A stretch of DNA of 64,000 bases. Origin: Streptomyces hygroscopicus subsp. hygroscopicus. GTDB lineage: Bacteria; Actinomycetota; Actinomycetes; Streptomycetales; Streptomycetaceae. Of the stretch, positions 7,345-14,928 are shown in pieces; the stretch's first letter is position 1; each line of letters starts with the position of its first letter. The stretch is from contig NZ_BSSM01000016.1 in the NCBI RefSeq assembly GCF_030269125.1, positions 62,001-126,000 of the forward strand, read 5' to 3'. The notes beneath the pieces are model-generated. The model was given only the letters and a program-made list of their open reading frames with translations. It was not told where the DNA came from and did not search any database. Position numbers and translations under genes: made by a program.

Positions 7345-8982
7345 TCACGACTCCCGTCCGGGTACCTCGTCGGGCGCCGCCCGTACCGCGGCCACCCGGT
7401 GCCGCTGCCACGGCGTGGCCGGCATCTCCACGCTCCGGGCGAAGTACCAGCGGCTCAGCGCGTTGCGCAGCCGGTGCCGGCGGAACCAGCGCCAGACCTC
7501 GGTGCCCTCGGCGCGCGGCCTCGGCACCTCGCGCACGAGGATGCGGTAGGCCCGCTCGCGGGACAGCAGGGTGTGCGCCTCCTCGTACCCGCCGCCCGCC
7601 GTGCGCCGCACCTCGCCGGTCGCCTCGCCGTCCGACAGCCGCTGCCGGTCCGACGCCTGGAGCCCGAGACAGGCCCTCTTGGTGGCGTGGTAGGTCAGGA
7701 ACGGCACCACGAACAGCAGGGCGCGCAGCCACCGGGTCACGAAGTCCATCGGCAGCCCGAAGCGGTACGCCAGCACGTCCTGCCCGCCCGCCGTCAGCAG
7801 CACCCCGTACGCCGCGACGGCCGCCGCGCCGAGCGCGGTGCGGGTCGGCTGGTTGCGTGGCCGGTCGCACAGATGCCGCTCCGGCAGCGGGCCGGTGAGC
7901 CATCGCTCGAAGAACGGGAAGCCGTACAGGACGGCGAACAGCAGCGCGGGCAGCAGCACGCCCGGCAGCAGGACGTCCCAGACGATCGTGTGCCCGGCGA
8001 CGTTCGTCTCCCAGCCCGGTATCAGCCGCAGCGCGCCCTCCAGATAGCCCACGTACCAGTCGGGCTGGGAGTCCAGCGAGACGTGGTCGGCGCGGTACGG
8101 ACCGAAGGACCAGATCGGGTTGATCTGGAACAGCGCGCCCATGGCCACGAGGACGCCCGCTACCGCGAAGAACAGGCCCGCCGACTTCGCCGCGTACTGG
8201 GGGACGAGGGGCTTGCCGACCGCGTTCCGGTTGGTGCGGCCGGGCAGCGGCCACTGGGTGTGCTTGTGCACCACGACGTACGTCAGGTGCACGCCGAGCA
8301 GCGCCAGCAGCAGGCCCGGCACCAGCAGGACGTGCGTCACGTACAGCCGGGGGATGATCGCGTGCCCCGGGAACTGGCCGCCGAAGACGAAGAACGACAG
8401 GTACGTGCCGACGACCGGGATCGACAGCACGATGCCCTGCGCGGTGCGCAGTCCGGTGCCCGAGAGCAGGTCGTCGGGGAGCGAGTAGCCGCAGAAGCCC
8501 TCCAGCAGGGAGAACAGGAACAGTGTCACACCGACCGTCCAGTTCACCTCGCGGGGCCGCCGGAACGCCCCGGTGAAGAAGATCCGCAGCAGGTGCACCC
8601 CGATCGCGCCGACGAACACCAGCGCCGCCCAGTGGTGCGTCTGCCGCGTCAGCAGCCCGCCGCGCACCTCGAAGCTGATGCGCAGCACCGACGCGTACGC
8701 CTCGGTCGTCATGGTGCCGTGCAGCGGCGGATAGGGCCCGGAATACGGCCGTTCGGCCATGCCGGGGCGGAAGAAGAACGTCAGCCAGACCCCGGTGAGC
8801 ACCAGCACCAGCAGGCTGTACAGCGCCAACTCGCCCAGCAGGAACGACCAGTGGTCCGGGAACGACTTGCGCAGGAACTCCTTGCCCGCGGCGGAGACCG
8901 GCAGGCGCTGGTCGAGCGCCCGCACCAGACGCCCGCCGCGTCCCGCGCGCCGGGACGACCGCCGCTGTTCCGACACCGCCAC
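7345..8982 (-). CDS. qcrB: Cytochrome b subunit, QcrB-like, without bc1 partners
   Basis: A 545-aa cytochrome b of the actinobacterial QcrB type. The two heme-ligand pairs are visible (TRQTHHWAALVF with IGVHLLRIFF; THVLLVPGLL with GVHLTYVVVHKH), as are a PEWY-like quinone-site motif in the form PDWY and a soluble C-terminal extension. No qcrA (Rieske) or qcrC (cytochrome cc) is nearby, so this is a stand-alone paralogue heading a three-gene operon with fdhB and nrfD. It may give quinol or formate electrons a route to the neighbouring oxidase, or have replaced the cytochrome b of an FDH. GTG start at 8982 preceded by GGAGGGCGAG. Confidence 0.9.
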   Translation of the reverse strand: MAVSEQRRSSRRAGRGGRLVRALDQRLPVSAAGKEFLRKSFPDHWSFLLGELALYSLLVLVLTGVWLTFFFRPGMAERPYSGPYPPLHGTMTTEAYASVLRISFEVRGGLLTRQTHHWAALVFVGAIGVHLLRIFFTGAFRRPREVNWTVGVTLFLFSLLEGFCGYSLPDDLLSGTGLRTAQGIVLSIPVVGTYLSFFVFGGQFPGHAIIPRLYVTHVLLVPGLLLALLGVHLTYVVVHKHTQWPLPGRTNRNAVGKPLVPQYAAKSAGLFFAVAGVLVAMGALFQINPIWSFGPYRADHVSLDSQPDWYVGYLEGALRLIPGWETNVAGHTIVWDVLLPGVLLPALLFAVLYGFPFFERWLTGPLPERHLCDRPRNQPTRTALGAAAVAAYGVLLTAGGQDVLAYRFGLPMDFVTRWLRALLFVVPFLTYHATKRACLGLQASDRQRLSDGEATGEVRRTAGGGYEEAHTLLSRERAYRILVREVPRPRAEGTEVWRWFRRHRLRNALSRWYFARSVEMPATPWQRHRVAAVRAAPDEVPGRES

Positions 8983-9066
8983 TGCGTGCTCGCCCTCCGC
9001 CCGGTGCTGGGTCGTTCACTCTCGGTGCTCCCCTTCGAGCGTGGCACGGGTGCCCGCGCTCCGCGC

Positions 9067-9079
9067 GTCCGAAACGGAC
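9067..9079. promoter_or_regulatory. Perfect palindrome in the qcrB / TPP-enzyme divergent region
   Basis: GTCCGAAACGGAC is a perfect 13-bp palindrome in the 185-bp divergent intergenic region, 85 bp before the qcrB start and 89 bp before the TPP-enzyme start. Its central placement suggests an operator for both directions. No known box is recognised. Confidence 0.4.
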
Positions 9080-9167
9080 CCCGGCCGCCGCGCGGGTGCC
9101 GTTTGCGCGGGTGGGCGCGGGGCTACCCGGGCGGCCGGAGGAGTGGGCCGCGCGCGAGGAGGGCACC

Positions 9168-10829
9168 GTGGGAAACATGGCCGAGGTCGTGGCCGCCCGG
9201 CTGCGGGGCGCGGGCGTGGACCGGGTGTACGGCGTGCCGGGCCCGGCGCTCGACCCGTTGCTCCGCGCGCTCGGAGCCCCTTGGTTCGTGCAGGCGCGCG
9301 GGGCGGAGTCCGCCGCCCTCATGGCGTGCGCGCACGCCAAGCTCACCGGCCGCCTCGGCTGCTGCCTCGCCCCGCCCGGCGCGGGCGTGCTGCGGCTGCT
9401 GGGCGGCCTGTACGACGCGGCGGCCGACCGGGCGCCGGTGCTCGCCCTGGCGGGCCGTGCGGACGGGGACCCGGCCGTGCGGCATCTGTCGGAGGTGTCC
9501 GTGTTCTGCGAGCCGGTGTCCCGCCCGGAGCGACTGCCCGACGCCCTGGACCGGGCCGTGCGGGCCGCGCTCACCGAGCGGGGGGTCGCGAGTCTCGTCG
9601 TACCGCGTCATGTCCTGGAGGCCACGGCACCGAGCGGGCCGGCCGGTGACGGCGGCCCGGAGCCCGCGCGGTCACGAGGAGGGCCCGACGAGCGGCGTCT
9701 CCGCCGTGCCGCCGGCGTCCTGGCCGCGGGCCGCAGGCCCGCCGTGGTCCTGGGCAACGCCGGGCGCGCGGCGGCGGCGCAGGCGGCGGGCGTGGCCTCG
9801 CTCCTCGGCGCCGGGGTGGCCGTCACCGCCCTCGCCCGGGACGCGCTGCCCGACGACCTGCCGTACCAGGCCGGCGTCGTGGGACGGCTCGGCAGCGCGG
9901 CCGCCGCCACGCTGCTGGAGGAGTGCGACACGCTGCTGCTCGTGGGGGCGGAGGACCTGGACCCCGTGGTGCTGCCCGCCCCCGGCCGCTGCCGGACCGT
10001 CGCGGTGGAACCGGAGGACTCCCCGCGCGCCGCGGCCGTACGGGCGGCCGGTGAGCCCTCTCCGGACGCCGCCGTCCGCGTGACCGGCGATCCCTCGGCG
10101 GCGCTCGAAGCGCTGATCCCGCTGCTGCGCCGGAGCACCGACCGCGCCTGGCGCGACCGCGTCGAGGACACGGTGCGGACCTGGCGGGCCGAGGGGCGGG
10201 CGAAGGCCGACCGCTACTTCGGCACCTCCGTGAACCCCCGCTCGGTCGTCGCCGAGCTGTCCGAGCGGCTGCCCGACCGGGCCGTGGTGGTCACCGACTC
10301 CGGGACCGCGCTCGACTGGTGGACCCGCCACCTCCGGCTGCGCAACGGGATGCGCTCCCTGCTGTCGGGACACCTGGGCCTGCCCGGCGCGGCCGTGCCC
10401 TACGCCGTCGCCGCCAAGTTCGCGGTCCCCGAACGGCCCGTGATCGCCCTCGTCGGCGACGGCGCCTTCCAGGGCGGCGGACTGAACGAACTCATCACCG
10501 TACGACGCCACCTGGCCTTCTTGAGTGGACTGCCGCCCCTCGTGTTCTGCGTCCTGAACAACGGCGACCTCAACCGGCTCACCTGGCAGCGCCGGGCCGC
10601 CGCCGGCGATCCGCTGATCCCGCTGTCCGCCGAGGTCCCGGCGATGCCCTACGCCGAGTGGGCCCGCCTCGCCGGGCTGCCCGCCGTGCGCTGCGACCGT
10701 CCCCGGCACGTCGCCTCCGTCTGGGCCGACGTGCTCACCCGCCCGGGGCCCGTGCTGCTGGAGTTCGTGGTGGACGCGGAGATCCCGCCGGACTGGGCGG
10801 CCGTCGCCACCTCAGCCGCCGTGGCGTGA
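9168..10829 (+). CDS. TPP-dependent enzyme, acetolactate synthase / pyruvate oxidase-like
   Basis: A 553-aa thiamine-diphosphate enzyme with the three domains of the pyruvate oxidase/acetolactate synthase superfamily: N-terminal PYR domain with the activating Glu in ARGAESAALMA, a central domain, and a C-terminal PP domain with the TPP motif GDGAFQGGGLNE followed by VFCVLNNGDLN. PoxB-like decarboxylation of pyruvate to acetate with electrons to quinone would fit the respiratory neighbours, but acetolactate synthase or another 2-oxoacid decarboxylase is not excluded. GTG at 9168 is chosen because GAGGAGGG precedes it. It diverges from qcrB and its end overlaps the following convergent gene by 18 bp. 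Confidence 0.82.
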   Translation: MGNMAEVVAARLRGAGVDRVYGVPGPALDPLLRALGAPWFVQARGAESAALMACAHAKLTGRLGCCLAPPGAGVLRLLGGLYDAAADRAPVLALAGRADGDPAVRHLSEVSVFCEPVSRPERLPDALDRAVRAALTERGVASLVVPRHVLEATAPSGPAGDGGPEPARSRGGPDERRLRRAAGVLAAGRRPAVVLGNAGRAAAAQAAGVASLLGAGVAVTALARDALPDDLPYQAGVVGRLGSAAAATLLEECDTLLLVGAEDLDPVVLPAPGRCRTVAVEPEDSPRAAAVRAAGEPSPDAAVRVTGDPSAALEALIPLLRRSTDRAWRDRVEDTVRTWRAEGRAKADRYFGTSVNPRSVVAELSERLPDRAVVVTDSGTALDWWTRHLRLRNGMRSLLSGHLGLPGAAVPYAVAAKFAVPERPVIALVGDGAFQGGGLNELITVRRHLAFLSGLPPLVFCVLNNGDLNRLTWQRRAAAGDPLIPLSAEVPAMPYAEWARLAGLPAVRCDRPRHVASVWADVLTRPGPVLLEFVVDAEIPPDWAAVATSAAVA

Positions 10830-11264
10830 GGCGGCGCGTTCGGTGACGAGCGGCACCGTGGCGGTGACCCGCTTGCCCTCGGGCAGCACCGTCACCTCCA
10901 GGTTCCGCGAGAGCATCGTCACCAGGTGCAGCCCGTGGCCGCCCACGCGCCCGGGATCGGGCGGGCGGGAACGCGGCGGTTGGGTGGAGGTGTCCGTCAC
11001 GCAGATGCGCAGCGCGTGGGCGCCGGGTCCCAGTTCCAGGCTGAGGGCGCATGGGCCGGGGGCGTGTTTCTCCGCGTTGGTGACCAGTTCGCTCACGACG
11101 AGCTGCGCGTCCTGCACCGAGCGCCGGGCCGGCGCCGGGTGCGCCGAGGCGAGCAGGGCGGCCACGGCGTCGCGTGCGTCGGCGCTGCTGCACATGCCGG
11201 TGTCCCAGGTGCGGTCGTAGCGCGAGTCGCGCGTCCTCGCATGCGTCCTCATCGGGATGTCCAT
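10812..11264 (-). CDS. RsbW-like ATP-binding regulator (anti-sigma factor / serine kinase)
   Basis: A 150-aa GHKL ATPase domain protein of the family that includes anti-sigma factors and the many Streptomyces regulators of sigma-B-like factors. N box VSELVTNAEKHAPG, G1 region ICVTDTSTQ and G2 region GGHGLHLVTML are in order. The N-terminal 30 residues are charged and probably flexible. Alternative start at the ATG four codons in. No cognate anti-anti-sigma gene is adjacent, but CsbD, often in general stress regulons, lies next on the same strand. A GGGTAT hexamer about 70 bp upstream resembles a sigma-B -10 element, without a clear -35. Confidence 0.85.
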   Translation of the reverse strand: MDIPMRTHARTRDSRYDRTWDTGMCSSADARDAVAALLASAHPAPARRSVQDAQLVVSELVTNAEKHAPGPCALSLELGPGAHALRICVTDTSTQPPRSRPPDPGRVGGHGLHLVTMLSRNLEVTVLPEGKRVTATVPLVTERAASRHGG

Positions 11265-11511
11265 ACTCGTCGCCCTTTTCCCTCCGGGTTCGGGGTCCCT
11301 TCCCGCGAGCGTGGGAACGTGCCGTCCTTGCCCGGATACCCGCTGGTCCGTCGATCAAGGGGACGTGCGCCGGGAATCCTCCGGTTGCGCACGGACCCCT
11401 GACGGGGAGGGGTGCCGACGTGACAACGGGCCCCGGGAATCCGCTCGGACGGACTCCCCGGGACCCGCTGCGATCGGTCGTCCGGGTCAGCGCCAGGGCC
11501 GACGGCGGGCC

Positions 11512-11685
11512 TCAGTGTTTGAAGGTGTCCTTCGCCTTCTCCTTGGCCTGCCGGGCGTCTCCGCGCGCGCCTTCCGCGCGACCCTCGGCCTCCATGCGCT
11601 CATTGCCGACGGCGCGGCCCATGGCCTCCTTCGCCTTGCCCTTGGCCTGCTCCGCCTTGCCCTTCGCCTTCTGGCTGCCAGCCAT
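11512..11685 (-). CDS. CsbD-family stress protein
   Basis: A 57-aa, very hydrophilic Lys/Ala/Glu-rich protein (MAGSQKAKGKAEQAKGKAKE, then GRAVGNERMEAEGRAEGARG) with the repeated amphipathic pattern of CsbD proteins, small helix-rich proteins induced by general stress in many bacteria, with unknown biochemical role. ATG 11685 gives the normal family length; an upstream ATG at 11727 would add 14 atypical residues. An 8-bp inverted repeat (TCGGTTTG...CAAACCGA, 16-nt spacer) lies just upstream. Confidence 0.85.
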   Translation of the reverse strand: MAGSQKAKGKAEQAKGKAKEAMGRAVGNERMEAEGRAEGARGDARQAKEKAKDTFKH

Positions 11686-11807
11686 CGGAGTCTCACATCC
11701 CAACGTCTCGTGATGTCCGTTCGCCATTCGGTTTGCCACTGCGACGCCCCTCAAACCGATGAGCCGCCCTCTCTTGTCCGGGCCGGCACGGCCGCGGGCC
11801 CCGGGGT

Positions 11808-12431
11808 TCAGCGCTCGTGGCGCCGTCGCAGGGCGTGGCGGGCCACGAGCGCGAGGGCCAGGGCCGCGAGGGCCGCGAGGAAGTAGACCTCGTAGCGCTT
11901 GATGTCGGCGTAGACCTTGTCGATGTGGCTGCCCGCCAGGTAGGCGAGGGTGGTCCACAGGCCCACCCACAGGGCCGCGCCGAGGGCGTTGAAGGCGAGG
12001 AAGCGGCGCCAGTGCATGCCCGAGGTGCCCGCGACGATGCCGTTGGCCTGGCGCAGGCCCTCGATGAACCGGGCCACGGTCACGATCACGCCGCCGTGCC
12101 GGGCGAAGAACTGCTCCGCGGCCGCGAACCGTTTCGGCGTGAGGAAGACGTACCGCCCCCAGCGGTGCACGAAGGCGCGACCGCCGAAGTGCCCGATCAG
12201 ATAGCCGATGTTGTCCCCGACCACGGCCGCGGCGAACGCGATGAGCGCCACCTTCACGATGTCCAGCTCACCCGCGCCCGCGTACACCCCGGCCGCGAGC
12301 AGGATCGTCTCGCCGGGAGCCGGGATGCCGAAGTCCTCGACGAGGATCACGGCACCCACGGCCCAGTAGCCGTAGTGGCCGAGCAGCGGCGCCAGATGAG
12401 CCAGCGGTCCCGGAAGCGGAGGGGCGGCCAT
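11808..12431 (-). CDS. DedA-family membrane protein
   Basis: A 207-aa integral membrane protein of the DedA/VTT family, whose members transport or flip lipid carriers and maintain envelope and proton-motive-force homeostasis. Visible are VEDFGIPAPGETILLAAGVYAGAG (given here only as its core EDFGIPAPGE), the re-entrant-loop region DNIGYLIGHFGGR and RFIEGLRQANGIVAG before a glycine-rich helix. Length is normal. It lies 19 bp after the small zinc-ribbon gene, so the two are probably co-transcribed from a promoter near the CRP-type site at 12704. Confidence 0.88.
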   Translation of the reverse strand: MAAPPLPGPLAHLAPLLGHYGYWAVGAVILVEDFGIPAPGETILLAAGVYAGAGELDIVKVALIAFAAAVVGDNIGYLIGHFGGRAFVHRWGRYVFLTPKRFAAAEQFFARHGGVIVTVARFIEGLRQANGIVAGTSGMHWRRFLAFNALGAALWVGLWTTLAYLAGSHIDKVYADIKRYEVYFLAALAALALALVARHALRRRHER

Positions 12432-12450
12432 GCCTCAACGGTACGGGCCC

Positions 12451-12621
12451 TCAGCGGAGCCGGCCCCCGGCGCCGGGGGCCGGCTGGCAACCGGGGCACA
12501 GCGCGTGTTCACCGTCGCGGGTGACGACGGTCCCCCAGCCGAGGCAGCGCTCGCAGTCGCGGGCGCGGCTCAGGTCCGGGTGGGGCGGCGGGATGTGACT
12601 GGGGCGGGCTGCGTGCACCAT
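12451..12621 (-). CDS. Small zinc-ribbon-like protein (56 aa)
   Basis: A 56-codon gene starting at ATG 12621 after AAGGAG. The protein has two cysteine pairs, CERC (23-26) and CPGC (42-45), spaced as in a rubredoxin-like or zinc-ribbon knuckle, flanked by a histidine/proline-rich N-terminus and a Gly/Arg tail. Third-position GC is high throughout. It probably binds zinc; function unknown. It precedes dedA by 19 bp on the same strand. Gene callers with a 60-aa cutoff would miss it. Confidence 0.72.
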   Translation of the reverse strand: MVHAARPSHIPPPHPDLSRARDCERCLGWGTVVTRDGEHALCPGCQPAPGAGGRLR

Positions 12622-12703
12622 GCGGTGAGCGGCTCCTTGTGCTCGTAAGGGATCGGTAAGACTGTCCGAGTTGCCAGATTAAGTCTTATTTATCCCTGAT
12701 TTC

Positions 12704-12719
12704 TGTGACGTGCGTCACA
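12704..12719. promoter_or_regulatory. CRP-type binding site TGTGA-N6-TCACA
   Basis: TGTGACGTGCGTCACA is an exact match to the canonical CRP consensus and fits the Streptomyces Crp pattern GTG-N6-GNCAC. It lies 83 bp upstream of the minus-strand zinc-ribbon/dedA pair, beyond an AT-rich stretch (12671-12702) holding a possible -10 (TAATCT on the minus strand), and just 10 bp after the aldo/keto reductase stop. The position suggests activation of the zinc-ribbon/dedA transcript. Confidence 0.6.
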
Positions 12720-12728
12720 TCGATCCGC

Positions 12729-13772
12729 TCAGTCGAGGTTTCCCAGCCGCGCGTCCCGCCACAGGTCGACGCCGCCGTCGGTGGCGTACGTGTCGATCTC
12801 GGTCAGCTCCTCGTCGGTGAAGTCGAGGTTCTCCAGCGCCGCCACGTTCTGCTCCAGCTGCTCCGTCCGGGAGGCGCCGATGACCAGGGAGGTCACCCGC
12901 TGGTCACGCAGCGCCCAGGCGAGCGCCAACTGGGCCAGGGTCTGTCCGCGTCGCGCGGCGATGTCGTTCAGGGCGCGCAGCCGGCGTCGCACGTCCTCGG
13001 TCAGCCAGGAGGAGTCGAACGACGTTCCGCGCGCCGCCCGCGAGTCCCCGGGGACCCCGTCCAGGTAGCGGCCGGTCAGCAGCCCCTGGGCGAGCGCCGT
13101 GAAACCGATGACGCCGAAGCCCTCCTCCTGTGCCACGTCCAGCAGGCCGTCGGTCTCGATCCAGCGGTTGAACATGTTGTACGACGGCTGGTGGATCAGC
13201 AGCGGGGTGCCGAGGTCGCGCAGGATCGCGGCGGCCTGCCGGGTGCGCTCCGCGTCGTAGGAGGAGATGCCGACGTACAGCGCCTTGCCCTGGCGCACGG
13301 CCGTGTCGAGGGCGCCCATCGTCTCCTCCAGTGGCGTGCTCGCGTCCAGCCGGTGGGAGTAGAAGATGTCCACGTAGTCCAGGCCCGTCCGGCGCAGCGA
13401 CTGGTCCAGCGAGGCCAGCAGGTACTTGCGGGACCCGCCGCCCTGCCCGTAGGGGCCCGGCCACATGTCCCAGCCCGCCTTGGTGGAGATCACCATCTCG
13501 TCGCGGTAGGGCGCGAGGTCCCGCCGCATCAGCCGGCCGAAGTTGGCCTCCGCCGAGCCGTACGGGGGGCCGTAGTTGTTCGCCAGGTCGTGGTGGGTGA
13601 TTCCGAGGTCGAAGGCGCGCAGGGCGATCTCGTGCTGGGTTTCGAAGGGGCGGTCGTCACCGAAGTTGTGCCAGTAGCCCAGGGACAGGACCGGCAGGTC
13701 CAGGCCCGAGCGGCCGGTGCGCCGGTAGCGCATGGCGCCGTCGTAGCGAGCGGGGTCCGCGACGTGGGTCAT
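12729..13772 (-). CDS. Aldo/keto reductase (glyceraldehyde-3-phosphate / methylglyoxal reductase-like)
   Basis: A 347-aa NADPH-dependent aldo/keto reductase with the catalytic tetrad visible: Asp and Tyr in DLANNYGPPYG, Lys in VISTKAGW, His in IFYSHRLD. The C-terminal cofactor-binding region has SLVIGASRTEQLEQNV. The opening MRYRRTGRSGLDLPVLSLG and overall sequence resemble the YghZ/MgrA group (L-glyceraldehyde 3-phosphate and methylglyoxal reductases). ATG 13772 was chosen over upstream starts because it has CGGAGAA before it and the protein then begins near the family start. Monocistronic. Confidence 0.88.
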   Translation of the reverse strand: MTHVADPARYDGAMRYRRTGRSGLDLPVLSLGYWHNFGDDRPFETQHEIALRAFDLGITHHDLANNYGPPYGSAEANFGRLMRRDLAPYRDEMVISTKAGWDMWPGPYGQGGGSRKYLLASLDQSLRRTGLDYVDIFYSHRLDASTPLEETMGALDTAVRQGKALYVGISSYDAERTRQAAAILRDLGTPLLIHQPSYNMFNRWIETDGLLDVAQEEGFGVIGFTALAQGLLTGRYLDGVPGDSRAARGTSFDSSWLTEDVRRRLRALNDIAARRGQTLAQLALAWALRDQRVTSLVIGASRTEQLEQNVAALENLDFTDEELTEIDTYATDGGVDLWRDARLGNLD

Positions 13773-14075
13773 CGGGGGTTCTCCGGGTGGTGCGGTAGGG
13801 GTGCCCCCAGGGGCCTGAGGGGGTCTGTCCACCCTGCTCCGAGGTGATCCACAAGTCCAATTGCGCACCCGGATGGAATTGAGCAGGACGGTTTCTGAAT
13901 GCGGCCGGGCCGGGGCGGGTTCCGCGGACTCCGTGCGGGGTCTGTCGGATCCTACGAACTTCGCCCGGGTCGGGTTACCGGCGTCCCGCGGCTCTGATAG
14001 GAAACTTTCCTACCAGTACTCGCACCGCCCTCGTACTGGTCCACTCGCCACCCCCCACCTTCACTTGGAGCCCCC
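13773..14075. other. Divergent intergenic region, aldo/keto reductase / chitosanase
   Basis: About 300 bp with no gene. It holds the palindromic chitosanase operator at 13994-14016 and a half match to a DasR-type site (ACTGGTC at about 14035) that lacks its second arm. Promoters for both flanking genes must lie here. Confidence 0.6.
13994..14016. promoter_or_regulatory. Palindromic operator of the chitosanase gene (CsnR-box-like)
   Basis: CTGATAGGAAA-C-TTTCCTACCAG is a 23-bp palindrome with one mismatched pair; the core TAGGAAACTTTCCTA (13998-14012) is perfect. It lies 59 bp before the chitosanase start. A palindrome of this TAGGAAA/TTTCCTA type is the binding site of CsnR, the ROK-family repressor of Streptomyces chitosanase genes; that link is from memory of the literature. 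Repression lifted by chitosan oligosaccharides is the expected behaviour. Confidence 0.7.
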
Positions 14076-14915
14076 GTGGCGCACACACACCGCGAGACAG
14101 CCCCCGCCCGCCTCTCTCGCCGCACCCTCGTCGCCGCCCTCGGCGCCGTGGCCGCCGGCGCCGCGTTCGGCGTCCAGCGCGCGACCACGGCGCAGGCTGC
14201 CCCCGCGCCCGGTCTCGACGACCCGGCCAAGAAGGAGATCGCGATGAAGCTGGTGTCGAGCGCGGAGAACTCCTCGCTCGACTGGAAGGCCCAGTACAAG
14301 TACATAGAGGACATCGGCGACGGCCGCGGCTACACCGCCGGCATCATCGGGTTCTGCTCCGGCACCGGCGACATGCTCGACCTCGTCACGCTCTACGCCG
14401 ACCGCGAGCCCGGCAACGTCCTCGCCCGGTACCTGCCCGCCCTGCGCAGGGTGAACGGCACCGACTCGCACTCCGGCCTCGACCCCGACTTCCCCAAGGA
14501 CTGGCGCAAGGCCGCGCGGGACACGGCGTTCCAGAGGTGCCAGGACGACGAACGCGACCGCGTGTACTTCGATCCCGCGGTCGCCCAGGGCAAGACCGAC
14601 GGACTGCGCGCCCTCGGCCAGTTCTGCTACTACGACGCCATCGTCATGCACGGCGACGGCGGTGACCCCACCAGCTTCCGCAACATCAGGAAGCGCGCCC
14701 TGCGCACCGCCAAGCCGCCGGCGCGGGGCGGCGACGAGAAGACGTACCTCAACGCCTTCCTCGACGCCCGGGTATGGGCCATGAAGCAGGAGGAGGCCCA
14801 CAGCGACACCACCCGCGTCGACACCGAACAGCGCGTCTTCCTGCGCAAGGGCAACCTCGACCTGAGGACCCCGCTCGACTGGAAGGTGTACGGCGACAGT
14901 TACCACATCGGCTGA
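14076..14915 (+). CDS. csnA: Secreted chitosanase, glycoside hydrolase family 46
   Basis: A 279-aa secreted endo-chitosanase that hydrolyses chitosan. The N-terminus has a twin-arginine signal (SRRTLVAALGAVAAGAAFG) with cleavage near AQA-AP. The mature part closely follows the Streptomyces sp. N174 enzyme: LVSSAENSSLDWKAQYKY with the catalytic acid Glu and YIEDIGDGRGYT with the catalytic Asp. Two cysteines beyond the core could form a disulfide. GTG start with TTGGAG upstream. It is preceded by the CsnR-like operator and is monocistronic, converging on the DUF4328 gene 13 bp away. Confidence 0.96.
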   Translation: MAHTHRETAPARLSRRTLVAALGAVAAGAAFGVQRATTAQAAPAPGLDDPAKKEIAMKLVSSAENSSLDWKAQYKYIEDIGDGRGYTAGIIGFCSGTGDMLDLVTLYADREPGNVLARYLPALRRVNGTDSHSGLDPDFPKDWRKAARDTAFQRCQDDERDRVYFDPAVAQGKTDGLRALGQFCYYDAIVMHGDGGDPTSFRNIRKRALRTAKPPARGGDEKTYLNAFLDARVWAMKQEEAHSDTTRVDTEQRVFLRKGNLDLRTPLDWKVYGDSYHIG

Positions 14916-14928
14916 CGGCCGTCCTGGG

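Noticed and set aside
6379..10083. Frame of over 1200 codons on the plus strand across fdhB, qcrB and the TPP gene
   Set aside because: Antisense or out of frame to three confident genes; low-complexity product and no ribosome site.
11686..11807. Sigma-B promoter before csbD
   Set aside because: An inverted repeat is present but no GGGTAT/GGGTAC element with a matching -35 was found.
14031..14045. DasR-type site before chitosanase
   Set aside because: Only one arm (ACTGGTC) is present; the second arm is missing.
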